Below are positions 11,600-23,300 of a stretch of 64,000 bases of DNA, one piece after another (position 1 is the stretch's first letter; each line of letters opens with the position of its first letter). This DNA comes from Ciona intestinalis. Lineage: Eukaryota; Chordata; Ascidiacea; Phlebobranchia; Cionidae. Below the pieces are notes generated by a model, which had not been told where the DNA came from, did not search any database, and saw only the letters and a program-made list of their open reading frames with translations. The position numbers were made by a program, and so were the translations under genes. The DNA lies in the NCBI RefSeq assembly GCF_000224145.3, contig NW_004190396.2, forward strand, positions 62,001 to 126,000, read 5' to 3'.

Positions 11600-12691
11600 C
11601 GCAAATATAATTAGAATATACAAGTAATGTGCCTTGCGTCGACGCAAAACGCGCATGGGGCCCCATGAAAAAAACGAGAAACGCACGCGTAGAACAAACC
11701 GCATTGTGACGTCATAAGAGCGAGTGATCAAGCGATGACCTTACTGTGCCGTAATAATCGCGAGCAAATATGACGCGATGTCATTTATTATTATTATTAT
11801 GACGTAACGAACGAGCGATTGTGTTTGAATAACATTTGTGACGTCATAAAACGACGCGAATACTGAAACGAAATAAGTTTAAAAATTAAATTATAATAAC
11901 ATTTAACGCAAGACACAATACTTTACTATAGTGAGGTAGTTTTACCAACACTGCAACAAAATGTAGTTAGTTATATACGTTAATACTTTAATAATTAATT
12001 AGTTATAAAGTATATACATATGTATTGTTAATTTAAGTTAAGCCACGGTGTAAACACAATAATACTTAACTCAAGTCTTGCAAGAAAACTTGTTGAAACC
12101 TTCAAACTTGTAACCTGGTGTGGAACCAACTTCATCTGAACTGAAACGTGGTAACTTTGTAGAAGAGGCGTTTTATGCGCGGAGCAATCAAGGCGTTATC
12201 AGCTGGTGCGAGGCGTCGATCACGTGAGCAATCTGACCAATCAGCGTCAAGGATTGGATGCTGGCTGGTTACGTCATAGGGGTTACGAAAGGTCGTAACT
12301 TGTCAGCTTTAACATTGGGCACAAACATCTTATAAAATATGTTTTATTGAATTTTGTCTAGTTAGGGGAATTTCCGTACTAAGTGAAATCGTAGGCGCCA
12401 AACCTGGGGTGGCGTGGTGGGCATAGCAACCTCTGGAATTACAAAACGTCCATATATGACCTCATGCTCGCTGTCGAGCCACAAACTTATGTTTGAAAGT
12501 GTATTGGCGTCCAAACAGAATGTAAAAAAAATGAAATATTTGACAAATAATTCAGCAAGTGTTACAACATAATCATGACATTGTGATGTCATTGTGGCGT
12601 GTCTGACGTCATAATAAAATATTCACATCGATTGGAGCCAACATGGAAATAATATATCAGCAATGATTGACAGTTAATTGGGGAGTTCCGT
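11600..12691. other. CpG-rich intergenic region
   Basis: Contains several CpG-intact TGACGTCA/TGACGTAA motifs (about 11706, 11803, 11840 and 12607), a short TTA microsatellite near 11790 and a diverged repeat at about 12385-12440 shared with 15360-15410. It may hold the promoter of the 10908-11597 gene candidate. No exon is recognised. Confidence 0.5.
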
Positions 12692-15173
12692 TCATTCATC
12701 CATCTCAACCACCTGGTCCCCGTTCGTGGAGGATTCTGTGGGAAACGAACAAATTTATTTTATATTGAACATTTAAAACACGCTTACAGTTTAAGAAAAA
12801 TGACAAACTATTTATGTTATTATCTCCAAGTTAAATTTCTAATAGAAACAAAAGTTGCGTAAAGCCACAACTTTTACAATTAGGGAAGTAGTTCCCCCCC
12901 ACCCAACTGGCCAACCCACCCATTTTGCCCCCACCCAACTTACCCCCACCCAACTTACTCTTAGCATCCGAAGGTTTGTTTGGTATTTGTCCGGCTTGCA
13001 ACATCAACTTAAGTTTCTCTACCTCCTCTAGTGACGTAGCTTTCAATATCGCTTCCTACACAAAACATAGAAATATTGTAAAACATCCAACTTATTTATC
13101 CACATCCGATTTTTGTATGGCTGATAATATGGACAACCAATTAGTGGCCACTTGGTTGAAGCAATTACTGTTAAGTGTCTTGCCCAAGGACACTTATGCC
13201 TACAATGGTAGCAACGACGAGCCTTGAACCCGTAACCACTGGTCTAAAAAAAGCTCTGATTATTGTTCCCATGAACTTGGATAAAGACCAATTTAAAGAA
13301 TCAGGAAAAAAATTTCAAAGATTTAACGAAACTTAACATAAACAATATAGAAACAACATTAACAATATAGAAACAACATTAACAATATAGAAACAACATT
13401 AACAATATAGAAACAACATTAACAATATAGAAACAACATTAACAATATAGAAACAACATTAACCTTGATTGCTTCACGGTCGGCTTTCGAAGTATCGGAG
13501 GTCACGACCCCGTTTGTTGGTATGGGGGCTCCTGGGGTAAACCTGGGGTGCAAAACCGGGGTTATCTTGTTCTGGGGGTTCCCTACTTTGGGGTTAGTTT
13601 ATAAAAATTAAACAACCCCCAAAAATAAGGGAGTTTAATTTATACAAAAATAGTTAACCTAAAAAATGTTTTGCGTATGGTTAATTTATAAAATTCTATT
13701 AACCCCTCAAAAAAATTGGGGGTTAACTTATAAAAATAACCACAATGCATTGCGGTTTTGTCACAAAAAATGCGACCAAGCGTAGTATCTGTTGTTTTCA
13801 GCGGAAAATAATTTCTTACGTTTTCTTTTTTTTGTTCAATTCTGTAAGAACTTGTTTTCCTGTTGAGGATGAAAATAATTTCTTGGATTCCTGTCGCTCC
13901 TGCATTCACAATGTTATGAAAAATATAATAAACAAACAAACATGAATCGTCGGGATATTTCAAACAATTATTTCAACAATAAACACTAAAAAAAAATTTC
14001 ACAAAACATTCATTGTCACATTTACAAATTATAATAAACCAATATGAACAAAACCCCTCACGTTAAAATATTATTTATTCAACTTTTTTTGACATGACTC
14101 TGATCCAACCTCACCTGGTAAATATTAAAAAAAACATTTAAATCCTGAAGTTTCGAACAATTATTTTGACATTTAGTCACTTACCCCCCCCCCCATACCT
14201 TTACCCCCCCCATAGTTTACCTTCAACTTAATCCTTTGGAAATCGAGAACCCTCAGCGTGGGCAACTTGTATATAACGTACAATCGATAATGCTGACGAT
14301 GAACCAACGGGTTTCGTAACAAACTTAAATATTCAAGTTTTTTACAGCCAGCCAAACAATCAATCTCGCTGAGTTCACGCAACTCGCAATTGGTCAAATA
14401 TAATTCCTCGAGGTTGGGAAGCGACGTGTGGATGTCTTCGCTTATACGACTAAAATATTACATCTGTTGTTAATTTGGAATACTAAGAAGATTGGTATTA
14501 AAAAATTTAGAATTAATTAATATGATTTAACTTTTAACTCAAACTTTCCAAAAAAACACCCTTCAAAAAGATTAAAGTTTTCCCTTTGATTTCCGTTTTA
14601 ATAACATCAATATCCAAAGCAGGTTACATGGTAAAGCCGACCAGAACCAAACTACACGCCCGCATATACTCAATAGAAATCCAATAAACACCCACCCACC
14701 ATATTCGGTTATTATTGAAATGCAAGGTTCGTATCCTTAATAACAAAGGAAACCCGTCAAGTTTCTTAACATCGTTGTCCGAGAAGTCAATTGTGTCAAA
14801 CTGATCCAACGTCGTTCCCAAGTTCTCGATTACCGGTATCTTGAATCCTGTGTGTGATGTCATAATGAAATATGATGATGTCATAATACAATCAACATTT
14901 TCATGTTCGATAATACTTTTCATCTAACGAGGGGTAAATATTTTAGAATGTAATATTTAAACTTTAAAAATCATGCCAACCAAATGGCAGACAAAATGTT
15001 GGGCGGATTTTTTACCAGAAGAACAATCTTCAAGTTTATGTTCCTTAAACTTAGAAAACAATAAAGAAGAACAAAGTAAATAACAATCAACCTCTAAGAA
15101 TAAGTTCTCGTTGTCGCACAGGGTTGGTGTATTGGATCGCTTGTTCAATCAACTCCTGCGTTAACTTAACCAT
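12692..15173 (-). CDS. SNRPA1: U2 small nuclear ribonucleoprotein A'
   Basis: Seven exons with consistent phases: 15092-15173 (ATG at 15173), 14700-14847, 14221-14449, 13820-13899, 13464-13542, 12959-13055 and 12692-12735, giving 252 residues against 255 in human. It starts MVKLTQELIEQA and continues with leucine-rich repeats: KIPVIENLG, IDFSDNDVKKLDGFPLL, LHFNNNRI and LEYLSLLRNP. The LRR cap follows, with HYRLYVIYKLPTLRVLDF and KLKERQE. The C-terminal half contains TFTPGAPIPTN and SLEEVEKLKLMLQAGQIP and ends acidic. The family pairs with U2B'' and binds stem-loop IV of U2 snRNA in the nucleus, acting in branch-site recognition. The lysine-rich 80-nt exon (13820-13899) is easy to miss because it lies in AT-rich intron sequence. 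An acceptor 20 bases before the ATG suggests a 5' UTR intron or spliced-leader addition. Confidence 0.95.
13105..13250 (-). mobile_element. SINE copy in SNRPA1 intron
   Basis: On the minus strand it reads GGGTTCAAGGCTCGTCG, a tRNA B-box-like sequence, then TTGGGCAAGACACTTAACAG. This copy shows the tRNA-like head of the family most clearly. Confidence 0.7.
13341..13460. repeat. 20-bp tandem repeat, six copies
   Basis: Six consecutive perfect copies of AACAATATAGAAACAACATT lie in the SNRPA1 intron directly next to the donor of the 13464-13542 exon. Confidence 0.95.
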
Positions 15174-15244
15174 GTTGTTTACGACTAATTATCTGGAAAA
15201 ACAATACGTTATGATGTCACAAGTGAAATATTTGATTGATGACA

Positions 15245-15415
15245 AACAATGGTAGCTGTTACAACACAGGGGAGGCAGGGATAGTTAGACCCACAATCCT
15301 GTGAAACAAATCTAACTTATTGGTTGTAATGTTCACTGATTAAAGTAGTGCAGAAAATTCCAGGGTTGGCCTGCCCATCCTGCCACCCCAGGTTTGGCGC
15401 CTAAGGCTGTTCCAA
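15245..15415. repeat. Dispersed repeat between ADSL and SNRPA1
   Basis: Contains CACAATCCTGTGAAACAAAT, TATTGGTTGTAATGTT and GGTTGGCCTGCCCATCCTGC. The reverse complement of the whole block occurs at about 23040-23180, and pieces at about 665-730 and 12385-12440. It occupies most of the 262-bp gap between the two same-strand genes. Confidence 0.7.
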
Positions 15416-15435
15416 GCAATGCACTTCACTCCCTG

Positions 15436-16881
15436 CTAAACATTTAAATCAGCGCTTCCATTAATATGATCTTTATAAGCGAGTAAATTTGGTTCTACTT
15501 CCTCCCTCACGAACTCGACCACTTGCTCCGATGATCTCCCGATGAACAACCTTGGATCAACCATCGCATCCAACCTCTCATGGATGGGGGCAAAGTAGGA
15601 ATCCTCTTTTATCCTCTTCATAAGATCGTTATCTTCCCCCTCATGTTTCACCACATACGACGCTTGTTGAGATAAAACTCGGATTTTCTCGTGGACTTCC
15701 TGTCGGTCCCCGCCCAACTTCACCATCTCCATCATTATGTTCTCTGTTGCCATGAACGGCAATTCTTGACGAATATGTCGCTTTATAACTTGAGGGTAAA
15801 CCACGATTCCCTCAGTTATGTTTTGGAAAGTATTTAAAATCACATCAGCTGTTAAAAAAGCCTCAGGAATCGAAATTCTTCGGTTTGCGCTGTCGTCGAG
15901 CGTTCGTTCGAACCATTGGGTTGACGTGGTTTGTAGAGGGTTGAGTGAGAGTGTCACCAAGTGTCGAGCCAGCGAGCAACATCGTTCGCTGCGCATTGGG
16001 TTACGTTTGTAAGCCATCGCGCTTGAGCCGATCTGACTTTTCTCGAAAGGTTCCTCAATTTCCTTCATATGCGCTAACAACCGAATATCGGTGCAGATTT
16101 TATGAATCGATGCCCCCAAACTTGCAAGTGACGATAAAATCTCGTTGTCAACTTTGCGAGGGTATGTCTGTCCAGTTATAATATACGAGCGTTCAAACCC
16201 GGCCATCTTCGTCACCAACCGATCCAACTTTTCTACTTTACCATGATCGCCGTCGAACAACGCGAGGAAACTTGCTTGCGTACCGGTCGCCCCTTTAATC
16301 CCACGGAATCGAAGCTCTAATTTTAATCTTTCCAAACTTTTTAAATCACTTAATAAATCTTGCAACCATAAACAGCCACGTTTGCCCACAGTTGTTAACT
16401 GTGCCGGCTGTAAATGTGTGAAACCCATTGTAGGCAAGTCTGAATATTTCAGCGCAAAATCCTTCAACCGATGGCAGCACTTCGCCAACTTGTTCACCAA
16501 CATACACAAACCGTCCCTTATAACGATCAGATCAGCGTTATCCCCCACGTAACATGACGTAGCACCCAGATGAATGATAGCCGCAGCTTTCGGGCAACGA
16601 ACACCAAACGCATGGACATGCGACATAACATCATGCCGACGTATCTTTTCCTCAGCTTCTGCTACTTTGAAATCCTCTTCATTGAGCTCCAAACACCCAG
16701 CCATTTCAGCGACTTGTTCTTCTGTAACCCCCAACCCCAACTCCATTTCCGCTTTCGCCAAAATGAACCAAAGTTTTCGCCAAGTCGAAAATTTCTTTCT
16801 GTCGCTGAAATTAAACGACATTTCTGCGGATGCATATCTCGAAACAAGCGGCGATCGATATTTATCTACAGCGTCCTCCAT
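15436..16881 (-). CDS. ADSL: Adenylosuccinate lyase, intronless
   Basis: One uninterrupted reading frame. An ATG at 16932 is possible, but the ATG at 16881 ([17 protein letters not shown], with a purine at -3 and G at +4) matches the family N-terminus and gives 481 residues. Visible family blocks: [54 protein letters not shown] with the catalytic His region, [24 protein letters not shown], the fumarase/lyase signature around [16 protein letters not shown] with the catalytic serine, and [13 protein letters not shown]. The enzyme forms fumarate with AMP from adenylosuccinate, and with AICAR from SAICAR, in cytosolic purine synthesis. The signature has Ala where many animal enzymes have Pro (SSAMP). 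The vertebrate gene has many introns while this has none, yet the frame is fully intact, so it is probably functional. Confidence 0.97.
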   Translation of the reverse strand: MEDAVDKYRSPLVSRYASAEMSFNFSDRKKFSTWRKLWFILAKAEMELGLGVTEEQVAEMAGCLELNEEDFKVAEAEEKIRRHDVMSHVHAFGVRCPKAAAIIHLGATSCYVGDNADLIVIRDGLCMLVNKLAKCCHRLKDFALKYSDLPTMGFTHLQPAQLTTVGKRGCLWLQDLLSDLKSLERLKLELRFRGIKGATGTQASFLALFDGDHGKVEKLDRLVTKMAGFERSYIITGQTYPRKVDNEILSSLASLGASIHKICTDIRLLAHMKEIEEPFEKSQIGSSAMAYKRNPMRSERCCSLARHLVTLSLNPLQTTSTQWFERTLDDSANRRISIPEAFLTADVILNTFQNITEGIVVYPQVIKRHIRQELPFMATENIMMEMVKLGGDRQEVHEKIRVLSQQASYVVKHEGEDNDLMKRIKEDSYFAPIHERLDAMVDPRLFIGRSSEQVVEFVREEVEPNLLAYKDHINGSADLNV

Positions 16882-17369
16882 TGTGACGAAACAAACAAAA
16901 TTTAGAAAACCGAACGTGTTTGCGCCACACATAGAAACAATATAAACATAGACATAGATATCTTAAATTAACAAGAGAGCTGTTCGGTGCCTAAAAACTA
17001 GCAAATTTTTTTTTCGGGTTTACAAAATTATTATTAAATGTATTTTAAGCAAGTATTTGTTAAAAATACATTAAGTTTTCAATATCTAGAATCGTCTGCT
17101 GTTTTTATTCAAAATAAATTCATTTTCTGCACAAAATAAAGACGCACGAAAAATGATTAAAATTTATTTCATCATTTGAAGGGAACGTTGATAAAAACAT
17201 GAATGGGTGTGAAAACACAGTCAACCAGTGTGAAGATAGGACGGGGAGTGAAGAAACTATTGCAGTGCTATCTAGTGGTAAAAAATATGGCACGAAAAGT
17301 TTGGTTGCTAACGGGGGGTTACATCTTTAACCTTGGGGCACAGTGAGGGGTTGGTGGGGTTATTAGGGG
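16882..17369. other. Intergenic region upstream of ADSL
   Basis: AT-rich, 488 bp, between the phosphatase stop and the ADSL start. TTTATT at about 17163 could be the phosphatase poly(A) signal on the minus strand. No coding sequence or recognised repeat. Confidence 0.5.
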
Positions 17370-20300
17370 TCATCTTTTATCGGGGGCAGGAAACACGAAT
17401 CGGTCGCTTGCTTCGTTGGAACCCCCACTTTTTACACTTTTCCCGCTAGCGCCACTAGTGGGTGTTTTATCGTCACTTGATGGCGCACCCTCCACTTTGA
17501 CCCCGTTGGCCATTTGGAGGGGCGGGAGATCAAACGCAAAATGTCGTCTCTGTGATGTCATAATCCCATTATGTCGATCAGCCAATGGGGATCGAGCGAC
17601 CTCCGTTTTCACTTGAGGGAATCTCCCTCCAAGTTTTACGTCGTTCTCGTCTGTTTGTTTTAACTTTAACTTCCCGCCAGGTGGCGCTCTACGTCCCGAT
17701 GTTTCTGGCCAATCAAACTTAAAGTTGGCGAGGGGGGACGGGGAGGGTTCCTTGTTCTGTAAACAAAGACGTCCGAACGGAGATCTTATTGTTGGGGAGG
17801 CAGATGGCTTTGTGATGTCACAGGTGGGTGGTGGGGTGGTTGAAATATGGAGTTTTGGTTTCGATTTCCGAACTTTCAATCTTGGCGAGGACACCTTTGG
17901 TGCCTCCAGTGGTAAGGGGTCCGAGATTTTGATTTCTTTCGACGCCGGGAGATTTGTCGCTGAGAAAGATCGGCGGTGCTTCGGGGTTTGGGGCCTTTTA
18001 GGGGTGCCTGGTACTTCCCCTATAGGGGTACATGGGGTGGCCGGGGGCTTCGAGGTTCCCTGTACATCACCCTTAGTTAGGGGTTCAGGGGGGCTTCGTA
18101 TAGAACTACTGGTGGAAGGGGTTGTCACATTTTCACCAGCAAGTATCCTCGCGTAACGACCCAATGCTTGGTGGACGAACTGGTATTGTTCCCATGTTTG
18201 TATCATACCGCCTCTGTGGGGGTAAAGGGGGTTAGATGGGGTTATTAGGGGTAAGATTACACGTACTGGGTTTTCTTTAAACCTGTGCCAGGCGTAAATA
18301 CCATCAGCAATAATAGGTGACACATCAGACATAGTTAACAAACATGCACTCAATAAATGGACCAGGTTTTATGGGACACAGGTTCCTGAGGTTATGGAGG
18401 GACCATATATACAGGTTGTACAAGATTAGTTACATCATATGAACGCCCACCTATCAAGCCTCATTCTCGACACGATTTTCAAAACGTCAACTTTCCCGAA
18501 TTGTAGCAACTGCTGACACCCAGTGGTGACCGCGATGTAACATCCTGTTCGTCCGATGCCGGCACTAGAGGGGAGTAGAGGGTTATTTATGATTGCGAAA
18601 AACTTAAATCATCAAAAACAAAGGAATTGGTATCAAAACAACAGTTTTTAAAACAGACGAAAGCGCAGCTGTAATTGGGTTGGATGCCAGTGGTCACTAA
18701 TGGGTTGTCCAAGTTGCCAGCTAAACATAAAACAATCACCCATAAAATTACATACGTGGTAACTTGCAAGCAAGCACAAAACACCCGTGTTTTAACTCGG
18801 TACCACAAACCCCACACCTGCAGTGAACTATAATGGGACCATGTTGCGTCCGATCCCACCCTGTTACTTCTTGTACGAGTTCCAACAAACCCCGTGTTTT
18901 CTCGGGTGTTTCGTGATCCATCCATGATGTGTACCAATAATGGTTCAACTCACGACTCTCTCCATTAACGTGGGTGAGGGTCAGCTGGGGTTAAATAGAG
19001 GTTTATGATGTTGTTGATACCAGGCATAAGGTCATAGATAAGTAAATTGATCTTCTGGTAAAAATGTAAGTTTTCCACGCTACAGTTCCATCTTCAATGT
19101 GGTCATACATCATAAAAAATGTTATTTTAATAAAAGGGAAATTTTCACCAGAAATAAAATTTCCAATAACTGTTCATACTGATATGGCTATGACATCATA
19201 ATTACCTTTCTGACGGTAAAATGTTCGAATGGTTGTATCGATTCAACAGTGATTGTGATGTCATCATATGTTGAACTTTCACCAACTGCCATGGGGAGAT
19301 ATTGGCTGCATTTCTGTGGAGGGGGGGGGGGTTATTGTCGGGGGATTGTTGGAACAGAGGTACAAACATGGCGGAGCAAAATAAGCCAAATATTTTTAAA
19401 CAGGGGTGACTTCGTGTTTTGACATCTAGAAGTATAATTGCATGTTAACAATGACCCCCAGATTTAATTAAAAAATAATAAATAAATAATTAATAAGTTT
19501 ATGGGTTAATAACAGGGGTTGTACCTCTTTCCGTTCCTTTAGCTTTGTGATCATGACAACACTTGCCGCGGCTTCGTGCCACGCCATGCGCCAGAAGTCG
19601 TCCAACGTGTTTCCCATCGGCCCCTAATGATGAAGGTGATAATTTGGTGAACGAGGTACAATAACCATAACTATAACAGGTTCCTACCCATGTTGGTGCA
19701 AATGTTTTAAAAAGTTTCCACAAATAAATATTTCAAGCAACCAAAGTTCCAACAATGATTTGAAACGCATACATGATGCAATGCCACATGTTTTGTTAAT
19801 AAAATAAAGCTGGTACTTACTTATTTTGAAAATTCCCCTATTGGTTTTGAAGGAAGGATAAAAGACATTTGTAGACAAATTAAATTTGTCGTAAGTGATG
19901 TTTTTAATCAAATTACTCCCGGGATTAATTGATTATTTTACAATAATTGGTGCTTACCTGTGTCGCGATGTAAGCTGCGTTGCTACGGGTGACGGGTGTG
20001 ATGTCATCGGTAGTGACATCATCAGTGATGACATCATCAAACTTGCGTATATAGTTCGCGTTGATATACGATGATAACGGATCGTTGTCGTTCACAACCG
20101 GGAGTTTTACGCGACTGTGTTCGTCTGTGAAAAACAATCACAAAGTTACATACGTGGTAACTTGTAAGCAGGCACGAGGTGTATAAAACAGAACACCCGT
20201 GTTATAACTTCTTCCATCCCCCGCACTCAAAGATAAACAAGTTACATACATTCACTCTACGAACACAACTCACTTGGCAAAATACTGCGGTAACGATTCT

Positions 20301-23300
20301 TAGTCCCGTGCCCCGCCACGTTGAAGTTTTTCTCGAATGGGTGGTTCATGGGGATTTCCCAGAACTCCTGTTGTAACTGCAGCGTGTCACATGACTTGGT
20401 GTGAAGAGCGGCAGGGGTGAGTTCGCATGAAGCTTGTCGTAGGTAGGTCAGGGGTTTCCTGTGACGGGGGTTAGTATTTGTTGGGCTATTTCATAATAAC
20501 TAGACATTTTAGGCATGCAAGTTATTTTTGTTTTTTATACATTCGATTATATGCGTCTTTTATAGCAATAGGCATGGAATGGTTACAAAGACAACAATAG
20601 TTATAACTATTACATTCATTACTTCAAATGTATTTTCTCCTTCCCACAGTAACAAATTGTTTATCCAACAATGCCCATTATGAGGAAGTAAGTTAAATCA
20701 TGAATGAAACATTATGACATCACAATAGTAGTTGTATGTGGTATGAATCAAATAATGGACATTATGACTAACAATGTATTAATAACCTACGTAGATGTAT
20801 AATGTTTGTTTTATAAATAAAATATTGCAAATTCATTGATAAATACGGGTTAAGTACTGTGGGGTAAGATGGGATGTGGGGTAAGATGGGATGCTGTTAA
20901 CACTTAAATCCCATATTTCCTGATAGTATTTTAAACGCGCTATTTTGGAGTTGTGAGAATACGGTTGTACATTCCATAAACACTCTTTGTTTACCACCAA
21001 ATGGGACGATAAAAAAGAACAAAAGCATGTTCCATCTTACCCCAACCTACTATACAATACGCAACGACTTATGATGTAAATATTATAATAGATATAATAA
21101 ACAATATCAAACTTACGGAGATTTAGCCGCGACTGGATTTTGTTTTTCCCCGCTTCGCAGTGAGATGGTGAGAGCTACATTTGATCCTCGTCTGAAAGGT
21201 TCCGGTTATATATTTAATAAAATATTTATTCTGTTGTTACCAAGCATATGCAGTAACGCGGCTCTTATGGTAGAAGCTCTGACTTTAATTCGACCCCGAT
21301 AGAAAATATTTAAATATATTTTGCTTCTGTTGCTTCATAATAATGGAATCTCAGGAAACAACTTTTTTAGTAGAAGCGTATTTTTATGGAAACAACATGT
21401 TGTCTACTATAACATCATTAGGGTATTATTATAAAACTTTTATAAGCGGACACGAGGTGTACGAAATATTCGAATGCATTGACACTCAGTTGACATCATA
21501 ACCAAAAAATTCTCATATTTTACCCGAAAAGCTAAAAAATGAAGGATCTTATTTCTCCTATTCATTGTTTGATATTAAACAACACCCAAACTTTATGAAC
21601 CCCCACCTTTCAAGCAACCCGCGAGGTTTCATCCTTGTTCGTTGTTTAACTAAAGGCGCCACGTTGTCCTTGGATTCTTTTATGACATCACAACTATCTT
21701 CCTCCTCGTTTAAAATATAATCTGGAAAAACAAAATAAATTTTGGTTAAAACGCATCAGTGTAAAAGAGGGTACTATCCACCAAGTTACTGTCCGAAACA
21801 TCTGCTGATCATGAGTTTAGTATCCAGACAGTAATTTGGTCCATCATCAGTGTAAAAGAGGTTACTATCCACCAAGTTACTGTCCGAAACATCTGCGGAT
21901 CATGAGTTTAGTATCCAGACAGTAACTTGGTCCATCATCAGTGTAAAAGAGGTTACTATCCACCAAGTTACTGCCCGAAACATCTGCTAAACTAGCAATT
22001 CAATAATATAATATCAACCATACAGAATACTTTACAATAAACCTAAAAATCTACCAACTTTCTGAACCTCATGCCAGCAATGCAACAGTTCTTTTATAAA
22101 GACGATCGCAACATTAATATAAACACAACGTTTCAGGAATTTATATTTGACGTCAAACAATTACTATGAAATATACCGACACTACGCTCTATGACATCAT
22201 ACAGCCGTTTCATTCAATACAATGAACTGGTTCCTGCCATCTGTGATGTCATAGTTACTTTAGAAAAGACGTAAACGCTTGACGCGCTAACAGGAAGTGA
22301 TGTCATCATGACTCAAAGGAGTCAAAATATTAAAACTTTTAAACAAACGATAAAAAGTTTTAAAAACGCAACCTTTTATGATATCTATGTTGCTACGAAG
22401 ATGTAATAATCATTCTACGTTGGTTTAAATCACACGATTATTTACATTCATATTATTTCTATGAATCAATAATCACTCGCTATTCATAAATATTATATCA
22501 TTGCATTATGATGTCATAAACATTCACAACCAACATTATTCATTCATAAATTACAAATAGTTCGAGATATATATTTACTATTAAATAACATTCTCACATT
22601 TACAATTATCCAACACTGCATTGAAGCTAAATTATTGTTTCATTGTTTCAAGAAACATTTTTGTTAAAATAACATTTTTATTAAATTTTTTTTTTTATTC
22701 TTTTTATATAATATAATAGAAACAACATTTTTACATTTTTTTATCTATAATATTTTTACTGTAATTTTATTTAATTTGAGTAACAATTTCCCCTGTGAGG
22801 TCACAACCACTCTCCATTAATCCCATTGTGACATCACAATAGACCAACAATGGGTATTAAGGTTAAGAAGGAAGTATGGTCACATGACTAGTTGCGGTTG
22901 ACCAATCAACCGGAAACATTAATATGATATCTATGTTGTAAATATATAACGGGACTTTCTCCTACACGCATGGTAATAATAACAAAAAGTGATTTTCTCA
23001 AAGTGATTTCATAAATTAATACATCGCACATAATACATAGACATAGGCACCAAACGTGGGGTGGCTGGGTGGGCAGGCCAACCCTGAATTTCTACACTGC
23101 ATTAATCAGTAAACATTACAACCAATAAGTTGGATTTGTTTCACAGGATTGTTTGTCTAACTATCCCTGCCTACCCTGGGTTTTACAAAGTTTTTTAAAT
23201 ATGATATTGTGTTATATCGAAGTTATAAAATAAGGACAAGTTATCCTGCATTCCAACCTCACCAATATAGAATATATGGGCACACGTGACACAAGCGCCA

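Noticed and set aside
12362..12592. 76-codon minus-strand frame
   Set aside because: Part of it is a repeat shared with 15360-15410 and 23040-23080, with no family resemblance.
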